The translations under genes and the position numbers were made by a program. The notes beneath the pieces are model-generated. The model did no database searches. It saw only the letters and a list, made by a program, of their open reading frames with translations, and was not told the origin of the DNA. Shown piece by piece: positions 41,201 through 56,200 of a stretch of DNA of 64,000 nt (the stretch's first letter is position 1; every line of letters starts with the position of its first letter). Source of the stretch: Thysanoteuthis rhombus (Eukaryota; Mollusca; Cephalopoda; Oegopsida; Thysanoteuthidae); assembly GCA_963457665.1 (NCBI GenBank), contig OY735220.1, positions 31,161,716-31,225,715 of the forward strand. The letters run 5' to 3'.

Positions 41201-44200
41201 TTTTTTTAGTAAAGTATGACATATTTCCTCTGACTGTAGATAAATAATTTTTATGAATTTCATCATTGTTGTTGTATTTCTTTGCTCACCAAATCATATA
41301 TAAATTACATTAATATTTTGAATCTTTTGCTCAATCATAATTTGTAAACATGTATATTAAGTTTATTATCAGTAATTATATTTTTAAGTTCATTGTTATT
41401 TTTCATTAACAGCTGTTAAAAAGCCTACTTTTGTCAAAAAGATTGAAAATAAATTGGTACCAGAAAATGGCACTGTCAAATTTGAATGCAAAGTCAATGG
41501 TCAGCCAACACCAACAATTTGCTGGTAAGTAGAATTCCAAACCTTCACTCATTTAACTGTTGAAGTTTTCACTCTGTTTTTGAATTCATTTTCATTTTTT
41601 AACTAATTAAATATAAAGCAATGTAAATACATGCTACACAAATACAATCAGTTGAAAACACTATAACATACGAAATAATTCTTGATGCTTATTTCAAAAC
41701 CTCTTTCAATTTTATTTTTTTCAACTTTTTTCTAGGTATGTGAATGAAATGAAGCTTGAAGAAAGTGAAATTATTCATTTCGAACACCATAAGAAGGATA
41801 ATATACATACTTTGACCATTGATAGAACTAGCCCTGAAATGAAAGGCACTGTGAAAGCTGTTGCTGTTAATCGTGGTGGAGAAACTTTAGCTGAAGCCAC
41901 ACTTGAAGTTAGAGGCAAAGCTCCTACATTTATTGAACAACCATTGAAGTGTACAGTTTTGGAAGGTAATTTCATGGATGTTGTGTTTTTTGATTTAATT
42001 TGAATTTTTAAATATCCAATAATTTAATGAATTTTTCATTACAAAATATTACAAAAAGTCTTTTTTTTTTCAGATTCATTAATTTGTTAAATAAGAATTG
42101 TATTTTTCATTATATCATTTAAGAATATAAGAATAGTAATATTTATCAGTTACAGTAATATTAATCAGTTAATTGAATCAAACTGTATATGTTGGTTATG
42201 GTGCTCGATGCAAAATTTTTTCATTGCTACCAAATTATATATGATATCTTATCCTAGTAAGTAATAATTTTATTTATTCTCAGGTGGCAAAATGATATTC
42301 CATTGCAAAATTGATGGTGATCCCAAGCCTACTATTGAATGGTCAAAGGGAAAATGGTCGAAATTGCAAGATGGAGGTCGTGTAAAGATTTATCATGATA
42401 GCAAAACTAAGGAGGAAGTTTTGGAAATGACTGATGTCAAGTCTAAAGATGCAGGCACTTACACTGTAACAATTACTAATGAGCATGGTGCTGAATCTGC
42501 TCCTGCTACTTTAATGGTCACTGATAAAGAAGAAGAAGAAACAGACTGGAAATCTGCACTAAAGCACAGGTAATGAACCAACATAGAATGTGTTTATTTT
42601 TTTTTAAAGTAATTATCTACAAACTGAATGTATTTGTTTTAAAAAAGTAAGGCTTGTATTGTGCTTGTCCAGTTTTAAACTTATAAAATCATAGCATAAG
42701 CATTCAGCTGATGAATATAAGAGTAAGGGCATAAAATATAAGACTAAATTACTAATAGTTACATTCATATTAAAAAAAATGTTAATAACACTGATTATAC
42801 AAAATATCAAACAAATGATAAAAGATCAAATGTGCATAATACAGCAGTAGAGAATGCTAATGATATAAACAAGTTAAATTTCAAAGGGACTTTGCAGAAC
42901 TATATTTGCATGTGACTATAATGCAAAGTTCAAAGCAGAATTCATAACCTTTTACTTGGAATTGTAAGAAACATTATAAATGGAACCATTTAAAACATAC
43001 ACATTTACCCTCTAAATACTCTGAAACATAAAACTAAAACAAAAATGCATATTCATGTGTTGGTTCTTCGTAATAGTCTTGAAAATCTCAGCAAGTTTAT
43101 ATTTTTGTGTATCTTAGAATTTAAGATCTTTAGTTTTTCATCTTTTGAATATTACAGAATTTTTAATCCATAATCATGAATAAATTAAAACCATTTTAAT
43201 GTAGTTTGTCACTCAACACTTACGCATACATGTCTAATTGGTCCCAGTGTAATATGAGCATATTAAATAAGAATGTATTTTAATTAATTGAATGAATAAT
43301 TTCACCACTAAATTTTATAATTTTATAAATGATTGATGCAACTAGTGTTGGATGGTAACAGGACACCTATGAATATGGGTTTAAATACACTATACATAAA
43401 GCTTTCAGTTCAAATTGCATGTTCACATAATTAAGAAATATGTCGAATTTTAATTGTATCCTAATTATGATGTAGGGAACAAGAAGAACGTGTACTGGAT
43501 GAAGCCGATGGACTTGATATTAGTCTTCGAAAAGTGTCACTTGCAGAATCTGAATCTATTAGACCAGATGATACCAAGCGTACCATGACACTTGAAGAAA
43601 AGACTATCACATATGATCTTAAAAAGAGAGACCAACCTGAAGTAAGTAATATTAGATAATTCTTGTTTCCATATTGTATCTATTTATTGTATTTGCTTGA
43701 TACTGATCTGATACAATTTTTATTTCATTATAGTTTGATGAATTCCAAAAGAAAGAATATGAAATGGGTAAACGTGAGCGTCCTGAATTGGAAACGCTTG
43801 ACAAGAAAGCACCTCAGAAAAAAGAAGAAAAACCAAAGGAAGACGATAAAGGCAAATTTGAAAGAGGCAAAAAGCCAGGTGAAACAGCTACAATCCAAGA
43901 TGGTGGTTTCAAGATATCAAAGAAATCTGTAAGAATGATTAATGATGTTCTTATTATAAATTTTAATTGTTAACTGATATTCAATTTTGTTTATTCCTTG
44001 AGCTGATACTAAAACATTTTTTACTTAGTAGAATAAGTTATTAGTTATATCTACTATTCTACCCATATATATGCTTTTGTCATGAGTGATAGTATTGTGA
44101 AGGCATAATTGGGGGAAGGGAACAAAAATCTATTTGTACTAAATGATGTTATCAAAATGTTATTCATTTAATGAAGAATCAGCAAAGTTGATTCATACAA

Positions 44201-47200
44201 CAAATTTTGATTACATTGGAAATAAAATATTGTAGTATATATCATAGAAGTAGCATGTGGAAAAATGTTTGATAAAATTTAACCTTTGAAAATAAAAATG
44301 AAGATATCTTTATAACTTATGCTTGGAGAAATGATGTATCATTTAAAACTGAATCTAAAATCACTTCTTTGTAGTGGAAATGGACCAGACCTCTTGAGGA
44401 TTTCTACACACGAGAGAGAGAATGTGCAACCTATGAATGTGAATTATTTGTCACTGATGCAATTGTTGTATGGAAGGTCAAAGGAGAAGAAATTGAGGCT
44501 AGTCCCAAGTATAACTTCAAAGCTAGTGGAAAAGTGCACTCAATGGTTGTCAGCAAATGTCGTCCGGCAGATGAAGGTGTCATCTCTTGTGAATATGGCA
44601 AGCTTAAAACAGAAGCCAAACTGTTTGTCGAACGTGAGTATGATGATTACTTTACTGACTATCACACTATGATAGGTGCCCCGTCCAAAAGCAGCTGTCA
44701 ATAGGAACAACACCCCAACTTGCCTACCATCTTATGTAATTATAAATCACTTTCTTAGTGATATCGTAAGAAATCCATGCGACAAAACTTTTTTGAATGT
44801 TTTATTCATAGGATTGGTGGAAAATCTGATTTTCAACACAATCAGTGACCAATCTCAGAATGTAAACCGATTTAAATTTACATAACTTTTGGTATAACTG
44901 ATATTGTTTATCAATCTTTTAAATTGGTTTCTCAATCCGTTTTCTGAAGATTTTTTAAAAAATCAATATAGTATTAGATTTTTGCCTCATTTGCAATATA
45001 TTTTGTTAGAAAGTTCATTTTTGACTGATTTTCATGTCCATACTCAAGTCAGTAATTTTTTTCAGTATTATGATTAACTTTTAATGAAATGAATGGTCAT
45101 ACATTGTTGTTATTTTTCTTTTCAAAGTGATATTTTATAATGAAACTTTTCATTTACTCTCATGATGCATAAGTTGTACACTGTCTTAAAATATCTATTT
45201 CTTTATTTTGCTCAGATATTATCATTATCATTACTATTAGATTGTAAATTTCAAGAATTCTTTTTTAAAATATAAAAAGCATCTACTTGAAATGTATTAT
45301 CTGAAAATCTCAAATTATTTTTTGATAAAATTATATATGATTTTTTAATCAAAAAATGTACTATTCTAATTCAATGATCCTTTTTGTGATTTTATAGCTG
45401 TTCCACCAGACTTTGTTGAAGTTATCCAAGATATGACTGTTTCTGAAAAAGGTGAAGCCATATTCAGGTGCAAGACCAATGATGATGAAGCTGAGGTTCA
45501 ATGGTTTATGAATGATAAGCCAATACCCAAGAATAACAAATATAAGATTGAATGGAAGCGCTTCAATCACTCTCTTCTCGTCAAGAATATTTTAGCTTCT
45601 GATGAGTGTCAAATAGTTGCCAAATTGCCGGACAAGCAGTGTGCAGCCAAATTGATTGTCGCAGGTAGTTATATTTATCTAACAAAATTCTCTTTTTTGT
45701 TCTTTAAATTTTTTTTTCGTTTCTGCCCATGCTCCTAATACTAATTCAGATGATTAAATGTCATTATAGCTTAAATGATTACAACAATATTCCTTTGAGA
45801 AAATACCTATTTCTTCATTTAATAGGTTTCTAGCTTATGATTATTTTTACTTATAACATTCATTTCTCAATCTTGAATAGTGATCTAGAATTGATGGCTT
45901 TCAAATATGCTTATAATACTCAACTTAAGTTAAAACCCGTCAGAATTCATCAAAATTTCTTTTAGATTGCTTCTTTAGCAAGAATGTTTTCATTTGATTG
46001 AATAAAATTTTGTGAGACGTGATGTCCATCGGTTTGTCTGACAACATGGATCCCCACAGATCACATGAGAAACCAAGGCTGACAGAACACAAGATGGAGA
46101 GATGAACTAGACAAATTCAGGAAATACTGGCTCCGCGACGCCCATGATAGAGAATTGTGGCGAATCCTGGGGAAGGTCTATGTCCAATGATGGGTGTTAA
46201 GAGGAGGAGGAGGAGGATGATGATGATGATGATGATGATGAATAAAATCTCATTTATTCAAGAAAAAGTATATTTACCAATTTTTTATGAAAAAAAATAG
46301 TCTCACTTTATTATAACAAACATGAACATTTATATATGATGATTACTTCTATTTTAAATTTTCAAGTCATTTGAAGAGTTTTGCTTTAAAGATTTGATAG
46401 AAAATATAATTATTTGGTATTACAAAACAACTTTAGGTGCAGGATATTTTCCCTTTTGAAATAATGTAGATTCAGTATAATTCAGTAAACTCTCAACAAT
46501 TACTGAAACCTCTCAAACTATTAATGTTTTTTTATGAAAAGGATTATGCATCTACTTCAACAGTTCACTGTTTAACATGAAAATGATAATGTATTCACTT
46601 TAACAATTTACTGCCAAACACAACTAACACTTAAATTGAGCAGTAAGCTTCAAGTTACTAAAACCTGATTGTGACTACCGGTTACTATCATGATATATCA
46701 GAGGATTTGCACTGGGTATGCAGCAGATCAGTTCATCAGCTGATTTAGTGATGAAACTGAGGGTTAATGCTAATTTGATACATGAAGTCCACTGGAAGGA
46801 AAAATATCTTCAAGTATTTCATTTCTACTAGATATTCTCTTGTTTGATGTAGAAATAGAAAATGCTTATGAGACAATTATTCAAATGTTTGATTCCTATC
46901 TACTATTACCTCTTTCCTTCCAATGGCATGAGAAGACTGTGGTTCAACAAATTAGGTCTTAAAGAAACAATTGTGCCAAATTAAGAATTTAATTTTTTTC
47001 ATACTATTTCTTCTACCTATCAATTTCTCTTAAGCTGAAAATTGTTTTTAAAAAAATCATTTCTGATGTGTTGCATCATAGTCTTCTCTTGCAATATACC
47101 CTCTTTTGAGTCTTTTGTTATTTCAGCTATGATATATCACTAACAATGATTTTACATTTTCACCAGCACAACCTGCTAAGTTTGTTCAGAAGATTCGGGA

Positions 47201-50200
47201 TAAGAATGTTAAAGAAAATGAAACAGCTGAGTTTTCATGTGAAGTATCTAGAGCTGGAGCTCACGTGAAGTGGTTCTTAGATGGAGAAGAAATCAAAGAT
47301 AATGACCGCTATCAAATTGTTACTAATGGTAAATTCCATAAGTTGATCATCAAAAATGCAGCCCTCACTGATGCTGGTACAATTACAGCATGCGTTGATA
47401 ATGATAAATCAACTGCTAAGTTGAAAGTTCAAGGTGAGAAACAATCCATTGTTTGTTTGCATGAAAATTGTCTATCACAAATTTATTCATCTTCTAAAAA
47501 TAGATGATTTACATTATTTCTAAGTCTTTCAGAGTTAATCAAAGCTGCTAACTCTTATAATGCTCACTTGAACCTTTATTTGCATAGAAATATATAAATC
47601 TAGTTCTCGTATATCTAATGGCAAGGGAATTTAACAAAAAAGATTCATATCTTTCTTCATAAAAGACTTCTGTGGATATATGCTGAACGTTTTTTAGCAT
47701 AAAATTTGATTCTGCAAATTTATTCTTATAAGCAGAAAGATAATGAAGGATATTAGATTTGGATGTGAATTTACATTTTATGTATTTTACTCTTTTATAT
47801 CTTTAATAAACACTTATGCATAAAAAACAAAGTCAAGTTGATCCAAAGTAATTTTTTCATGTCTAATTAATTACATTCATAAATGTATTTGATATGAATT
47901 CATATCATTGTTTTCTGATTTATAACATCATACAAGTGGAATACTAAACAAATCACTTTGTTCAAAAGAAAGAATGTTTTAGAGTGATGAATAAACATAG
48001 TTTGCTCATGAAAAAATTTCAAGTTATGCACATTCATCTACAAAAACAATGTAAAACAATAGTTTAATACATTCTCTTTAGAAACCAAACAATCTAAAAG
48101 TAGATTGCATGACTGATTCATATTTGTTTTATTTAGATGAGTATTTTCACATCTCTTTGATTAACATTCCTCTTCATTTATGAAACATTTTCATCCTTAC
48201 ATTTAACAAATCATTTCATCCATTATCAATTTATTATCATTTATTTGGAAATGGTTGCATTTATGTCAAGACCGATGGAATATGAACCATGAATTGTACA
48301 AGATAAATATCATTACAACAAAAAAAAATCTTTTTGTCATTAAATTATCAATTGATTATATTACTGAAATCTGTATATTTATCAGAATTAGATATTAATT
48401 TTAATAATAAGTTTTATGAATTATGTTACATTATTTTCAGTAACGTACAGGAAATTATCATTTGTAAGCTTTTAGATATATTGCTGAATAATAAATATTC
48501 ATGAAGAAAGACAATATGAAATACAAAAGTTAACATTTTCTCTTAATTATGAAAAGCAAACTAACTTAGAAAATTATTAAATATATTTCCAATACAATAA
48601 AGATATAGAACTTTACCTCTTGATTAGATTTATACTACACCATCTAAAAGTGTAACATAGATTTTAATAATAATTTAGTCAAATTAAATCAAATTACTTT
48701 AATTAGTTGTAAATTATATGCCTCATTTTGTTGATTTTCATTACATCACCTATCATAATTATATAAAAGCTAGCTTGATTGACATAATTCATCTTTGATA
48801 TTAACTATAATGAATTGTAATATATCATTTGAAATGATTAGTGATCTTGTAAATATCTGCTTTTCTTATATTAACTAATATCATAATTTTTACAACTTGT
48901 TAAGTTCTTATGACAAAATATTAAACTTTTTGCTTTGAAATAAGAAGAATTAGATGCAGACTAAAGCACTAACTCTTTATATCATAAAAAGCAGTTGATA
49001 ATAGAAGTTATTTACTCTAAAAACATAATCATGTATATAATTATATTAAAAAATGATATTGAAAAAACTCCTTACTTACTTCAATATAGAGAGAAGAGAG
49101 CTGTTAGTTTATGTTAAAATCCACACAGATTCACTGAGGATTGATCCTTTAAAAAATGTTTACAATGAAATGATTTATACTAAAATTCACTTATCGACTG
49201 CTTTTTAGACAATTAATCTCATGAAGCTTTTTTATGATATAACATGCTATTTTTCATTTAATGAGGAATCACCTTGCTACTTTGACAAACTCATTTTTTG
49301 ACTTTCCTTTAAAGAGTACATTTTCTAAATCTTGAATGTACTATCTCTTTTCTAACCACACCAACATCAATATATTCCAGAACTACCAGCTGTATTCATT
49401 AAAGGATTGTATGATATGGTGGTCTATGAAAAACAGGAGTTGTTTACTCTTGATGTCACTATATCAAAACCACAGCCAGGTGTGAAATGGTATTATAAGA
49501 ATAAGGAAGTAAAACAGGATAATAGATATAAGATTAATTGCACTAATACGAAGAAAACCGAATTCCAACTTGTTGTGCACAATGTTGAACTTACGGATAC
49601 TGGATTATATAGTTGCAAAATCGGCAAGAATTCTACACAAGGAATTGTTACTGTGAAGGGTAACTACAAGTGTTTCTAAATGAGTATGATGATGAAATCC
49701 ACACCTTGCACACCACAACATACCTATGTTTTTATGCATGCTAAATGTCAGTTTTGATTATCATATTCCTCTCATTCAATCAATGTTGCATGGTTTTTTT
49801 TATATTACAACTGATGCACACTTTTTATTCACAGCTATTTCTCTGTCTCAATTCTTTCTCTATCACTCTGTATACATACCACTCTGCATCCTTCCTGTCA
49901 CATTGTCAGCACTCTGAAAACCAATTTTGTTGTATACCTGTCATAAAATGTGATGAAACCAATCGCACATTGTCAATTATGAAGCAACTCTATTTAATGC
50001 ATGTCTCCTACTCTGTCTGTTAATGAGGACAATCAAATTTTGAATATTATTCATGTATAGTTTATAATGTTATAATATATGTAAAATGTTTATGATATTA
50101 TTAGCTAATTTTATTTGTAAGGTCAAGAAATTAAAAATTCATCAATGATTTATTTTATAACTTGATATGAGATTATTATTCCTTATTAGAAATGATAGCA

Positions 50201-53200
50201 TACATTTAAAATGGTGAATAACTTATTTTTAATTTTAAGATAAATCAGTATGTTGAATTAAAACTTGAAAAAAATAAACCATTTTGTTAAAAAATAAATA
50301 TTACTAACTAGAGGCAGTACATAGAACCCCTAGACCCTGCAACAACAGGAGGAGTGGGTGCCAGAGCTTTGAAAAATCTTTAAAAAAAATAAAATAAAAT
50401 AACCCAATAAATAACATAAAAAAATCTAATATATGATGTTAAAAATAATTTGCAGGCTGTGTGCAGTCACCAATGCTCCTCTCCTAATGCAGGTTAAATT
50501 TGAAAAATTAGAATACATTCGAAATTTAGTATTCTCTATCCTTTAAAATGTTGACACTTCAAGAATAAACCCATTTTTTCCACTATCAAAGATTTTCCTA
50601 TTAATTGCACATTCCTTGCATGACTATGATGAATTTTAAAGTCCATTTGTAAAATATCCAATCTGTTTTTAATTCTAGTTAAACAAAATAATTTATAAGA
50701 TTCTTTTAGTTTAAAATAAAGTTTATTTTTCCAAAATTAAAATAACCTAAAATAGATATATACATTTATTATCTTAAAATCTTCTAATATCAGATCATCA
50801 AATCTTAATCACAGTTATACTAATAATAAATTGGGAAATTCTTTCTTGGATTTCTCAAATTTTATAGATATGTTATCAATTTAAAAGTTCTAAAAGTTGA
50901 TATTTCTCAATCTATAGTATTAATTTGCAGAGAATATCTTAAAAACATTATATCTAAATCTGGATCTAAATCTTGAATCAAAATTTTAAACTTTGAATTT
51001 TGTATTTATGCCAAATTTGAAATTATGAGAAAATCTTAAAAATTTTCTAAAAGATATCACTGATGAAAATTAAGCTTAATTATGCTGAAAAATCAAGAGA
51101 CATAAAATAGTATCTTCTATTCTCTATATCTGGATGTAATACCTTTTTAATTTCTGTTTATTTTCCCCCTTTGTAGAAGAAGAACCGATCTTCACAACTG
51201 AAATGAAAGATCAAACAGTTACTGAGAAGCAAACTGCAGAATTTGAATGTGAGCTGAACAAGCCTAATGTAAAGGTAATATGGAAGAAAAACAACAAGCC
51301 TCTCAAGTCAAGCAAGCGCATTGTAATGTCATGTCAAAAATGTGTACAGAAACTCACCATAATGGAAACCACTTTGGATGATGAAGATCAATATACTTGT
51401 CATTTACCAACTGAAAAAGGAATTTCAGCTAAGCTTAAGGTCATTGGTAAGATTGGATTTTGAAGTATTTTTATTTTCAAATATCAAAAATATTATGTTT
51501 CAGAATTTCTGAATGGATTTAGCAATCATTGCTTTTAGAATACTTACATGTGTGCTACTTTTTTTTTTTTTTCATTTTTTGTATAAAAGAAATTATTTTT
51601 TTAAATGATAACAATTTACCGACCAATAATATTTATGACAATATAAATGTAATGAAATGTTTATTTAAAGTTTAAAACATAGATTTTTAAGTCTCCTGAA
51701 GTTAGACATTTTAGACAAATTCTTCAGAAAAATGTTTCAAGGAATAAAAGAATAACATATCTCTTGTTTTTTGATAGTTCATGTTTTATCTGCTTGTATT
51801 CTTTCCACTAGAACTTCCACCAACATTCAAATTGGATCTCACAAATGTAACTGTCAAAGAAAAGCAGACTGCTACATTGAAATGTGAATTGACCAAAGAA
51901 AATATGCCAGTGAAGTGGCTAAAGAATGGAAAGGAAATTAAAATGAGTGACAAGATTGAATTTGTTACTGATGGCTTCAAACAGAAACTTATTCTGCATG
52001 ATGTTACCTTAGATGAAATTGCAGAATACACTTGTGTCTGTGGAGATGTTTCAACTAAAGCAACTCTTAAAGTTGAAGGTACGTGATTTTTCTTTTGAAA
52101 ATATCAAATTTATATGAAATTGATTTGATTGATTTTTTACTGCTAATTCATTTGATTTTAAATTCTTGATAGGACATGAAAATAAAAATAATGACAAAAA
52201 TTTGTAACATATTGATTATATAATCACTTCATTTAGAATAATGATCAAATGATACAATGATGATGATGATTTGCTGTCACTTGATCTCTAATGGAGGCCA
52301 CCAGTTTCCAATCGAACGGAAACTCAACAAGTGTAAATAATAATAATTTTAGAATTACTTACATCTATTTGTGCTTTGTTGATAATTATATTCTTATAAA
52401 AATATTCATTTTTACAGATCTTCCTGCTGCATTCAGGAAGCCGTTGAATGACGTTCATGTCATAGAAAAGCAGAAGGCCACTTTGCAATGTGAAGTTACA
52501 AAATCTAGTGCTACTGTTAAGTGGCTGAAAGACGGCAAAGAGCTCAAATCCTCTGACAGAATCAAGTTTGTTTCTGAAGGTTTTGTTCGGCAACTTGTCT
52601 TTGCTGAAACTAATCTGGATGATGAATCTGATTATTCATGTGTTATTGGAGATGTGGAAACAAAGGCCACTCTTTTTGTTGATGGTAAGAACTTGTTTTT
52701 ACTATTGATCTTTATTTATCATCAGTTACAAAAGCAAATCTTACATAAACAAAAGTTCTAACATTTTCTTATTCTAAAAATGTTTCTCTATTTTTATGTT
52801 GTCCCAATTGAAAATGAAAGGCATTTGTATGTTTCTTAATTTCTTCCAAAACTCCATCTTGTTCATGTGCCAAATTTTCATCTTGCTGACCTTGTTTTTA
52901 TATTTACAAAATATCACAAAATTGATTTGATTAATATCTTGCAAATTCATTGATTCAAATTTTTAAAAATATCTTGTGCAATATTTCATGTAGTTTTGCA
53001 CATAATTTACTGATCCTATAAATGTATCAAATAGATATAAAATAAAGCTAAGATGTTTGAGAACATAGGACAAATTTCATTTCCCATTAGAAAAAATTTT
53101 CTTTATCATTATAAATTCAGTTCCGGAATCAAGTTTCTATATAATTTGTTAATTAATTTTGATTGCTCTTTTTAATAGAGGGAGCAATCGAGTTCCTCAA

Positions 53201-56200
53201 ACCACTTAAAGATCTAACGATCATGGAAAAAGAAAAGGCTGTTATGGAGTGTGAAATCAACAAGCCCAATAAGAAAGCTGTTTGGAAGTTTGAAAATGAA
53301 CAGTTCTTTGGTAGTGAACGGATTGAGCTTATTGTGGATGGCTGCATTCATAGAATGATCATTCAACCCTCTGAACTGGATGATGAAGGGGAGTACACCA
53401 TCGTGGTTGATGGGGTAAAAAGCTCAGCTGTTCTAATGGTTGATGGTGAGTTTTGTTTTAATTACCAAAAATTTTTATGTCATTTATCTTATACTTTTCT
53501 ATTGAGAATTGTATCATTTGCAGGTGGCTGATTTTATACTATCTCCAACTCATTATTTCAACAAATTCTCCAATCTCAATTATCAGTATACTTTTTCATT
53601 CATTATTTTTCATTTCACTATATTTTCAAGAGTTACTGATTTTCTTACAATCATTTTTCTGACTTTTCAACATTATCTTTTTACAAAGTAGTATTTTGCT
53701 ATTCAATCAGTTTTAAAAATTCTAATTACAATTTATCATTTCATACAATTAGTTTATCTAAATTTAGCAGTTTATTTACTTTTGATAATAATTTTTCTTT
53801 TTTAAAGCAGTAAATACTGGTAGTAATACCATAGTAATCAACATTTTGGGGATATTATGCAAAAATATATCCCGAATGCTGAAAAACATTTCATAAGTTT
53901 TCAAATTTAGCTGTATAAATTCTTATTATGTAAAATATAGCATGTATTGATTTCATTTTTGCAGTTATTATTCATTAAGCCTTACTGGCTAATACTATCT
54001 TATTTGATAAACTATTCATTTGTCATTGTCATTTTTTTTATTCTTCATAAGATATTGAAGAATAGTTGTATATCATTCATTTTTGCTCTCCACTGGAAAC
54101 ATCTAACAAACGGATATGTGATGATTTTTAACTTGCTGAAAACTGAGAAATGTTCTCCAAACATTATCACTTACATTTTTCAGCTGTTTCCACTGATGGT
54201 CAAGACGTAGGCAGTGATAGTAGCCATGACATTGACCTTCAAGTTGGTCAAAAGAAAGGCCACCAAATAGTTATTGGTGATGAGATTGATCAAGAGATTG
54301 GCTATCAAGTTGATCGACAAATTAGCAAAAACGTTGACCAAGATGCTAGCATCAAAGTTGATGAATCTGTTGACAAAGATGCTAGCCTCAAGGTTGACAA
54401 AGATATTGGTCAAATGGTCATCCATGAAGCTGATGAAAAACTTAGATTAAAAACTGAAAAAGAAGTCAGCCCCAAAGTTGACCAAAAGATTGGCCAAAAA
54501 GTTGACAAAAAGGTTACCCCCGAAACTGATCAAGAAACTGATAAAATTGGTAAGAAAACTGATCAAAAAGATAGTTCTAAAGCAATTGATGAAGCAGATA
54601 AAAAGCCTGCCAAACCTGTTGGTAAAGATAAAGATGAGTTTGATAAAAAGTCTCTGAAACCAATTAGTAAAGATCTAGAAGAAGCTGATAAGAAACTTCT
54701 TAAACCAATTGGTAAAGAAGCTGATGAAATAGATAAAAAGCCTACCAAACCAGTTGATAAAGAAAAAGATGAGGCAGATAAGAAACTTTTTAAACCAATT
54801 AGTAAAGATATTGAAGAAGCTGATAAGAAACTTGTCAAACCTATTGGTAAAGAAGCTGATGAAATAGATAAAAAGCCTACCAAACCAGTTGGTAAAGATA
54901 AGGATGAGGCTGAGAAGGCTCTTAAACCAATTAGTAAAGATATTGAGGAAGCTGATAAGAAACTTGTCAAACCTATTGGTAAAGAAACTGATGAAATAGA
55001 TAAAAAGCCTACCAAACCAGTTGGTAAAGATAAGGATGAGGCTGAGAAAAAGGCTCTTAAACCAATTAGTAAAGATCTTGAGGAAGCTGATAAGAAACTT
55101 GTCAAACCTATTGGTAAAGAAGCTGAAGAGACAGATAAGAAGCCAGCCAAACCAGTTGGCAAAGATAAGGATGAGGCTGAGAAGAAGGCTCTTAAACCAA
55201 TTAGTAAAGATATTGAGGAAGCTGATAAGAAACTTGTCAAACCTATTGGTAAAGAAGCTGATGAAATAGATAAAAAGCCTACCAAACTAGTTGGTAAAGA
55301 TAAGGATGAAGCTGAGAAGAGGGCTCTTAAACCAATTAGTAAAGATATTGAAGAAGCTGATAAGAAACTTGTCAAACCTATTGGTAAAGAAGCTGAAGAG
55401 ACAGATAAAAAGCCAGCCAAACCAGTTGGTAAAGATAAGGATGAGGCTGAGAAAAAGGCTCTTAAACCAATTAGTAAAGATCTTGAGGAAGCTGATAAGA
55501 AACTTGTCAAACCTATTGGTAAAGAAGCTGAAGAGACAGATAAAAAGCCAGCCAAACCAGTTGGTAAAGATAAGGATGAGGCTGAGAAAAAGGCTCTTAA
55601 ACCAATTAGTAAAGATATTGAAGAAGCTGATAAGAAACTTGTCAAACCTATTGGTAAAGAAGCTGAAGAGACAGATAAAAAGCCAGCCAAACCAGTTGGT
55701 AAAGATAAGGATGAGGCTGAGAAGAAGGCTTTTAAACCAATTAGTAAAGATATTGAAGAAGCTGATAAGAAACTTGTCAAACCTATCGGTAAAGAAGCTG
55801 AAGAGACAGATAAAAAGCCAGCCAAACCAGTTGGTAAAGATAAGGATGAGGCTGAGAAAAAGGCTCTTAAACCAATTAGTAAAGATATTGAGGAAGCTGA
55901 TAAGAAACTTGTCAAACCTATCGGTAAAGAAGCTGAAGAGACAGATAAAAAGCCAGCCAAACCAGTTGGTAAAGATAAGGATGAGGCTGAGAAAAAGGCT
56001 CTTAAACCAATTAGTAAAGATCTTGAGGAAGCTGATAAGAAACTTGTCAAACCTATCGGTAAAGAAGCTGAAGAGACAGATAAAAAGCCAGCCAAACCAG
56101 TTGGTAAAGATAAGGATGAAGCTGAGAAGAAGGCCCTTAAACCAATTAGTAAAGATCTAGAGGAAGCTGATAAGAAACTTGTCAAACCTATTGGTAAAGA

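Larger units (their letters stand above)
45665..47166 (+). other. Intron (1.5 kb) between Ig27 and Ig28
   Basis: It contains a plus-strand LINE tail with microsatellite at about 46010-46241. The flanking parts are AT-rich and unremarkable. The acceptor is ttcaccag. Confidence 0.85.

Noticed and set aside
44319-44672. A 117-codon open frame overlapping Ig26
   Set aside because: The frame dictated by the upstream exon (phase 0) gives a good Ig domain, while this longer frame does not. It is a shadow.
49726-50023. Open frames rich in Phe, Ser and Tyr in the intron after Ig29
   Set aside because: The translations reflect T-rich intron sequence, with no family resemblance and no matching splice phase.
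54150-54183. ATG at 54150 as a start codon for a separate repeat protein
   Set aside because: A good acceptor (ttttcag) follows at 54183, in the phase that matches the upstream exon ending at 53445. The ATG is in intron sequence and the spring belongs to the giant gene.
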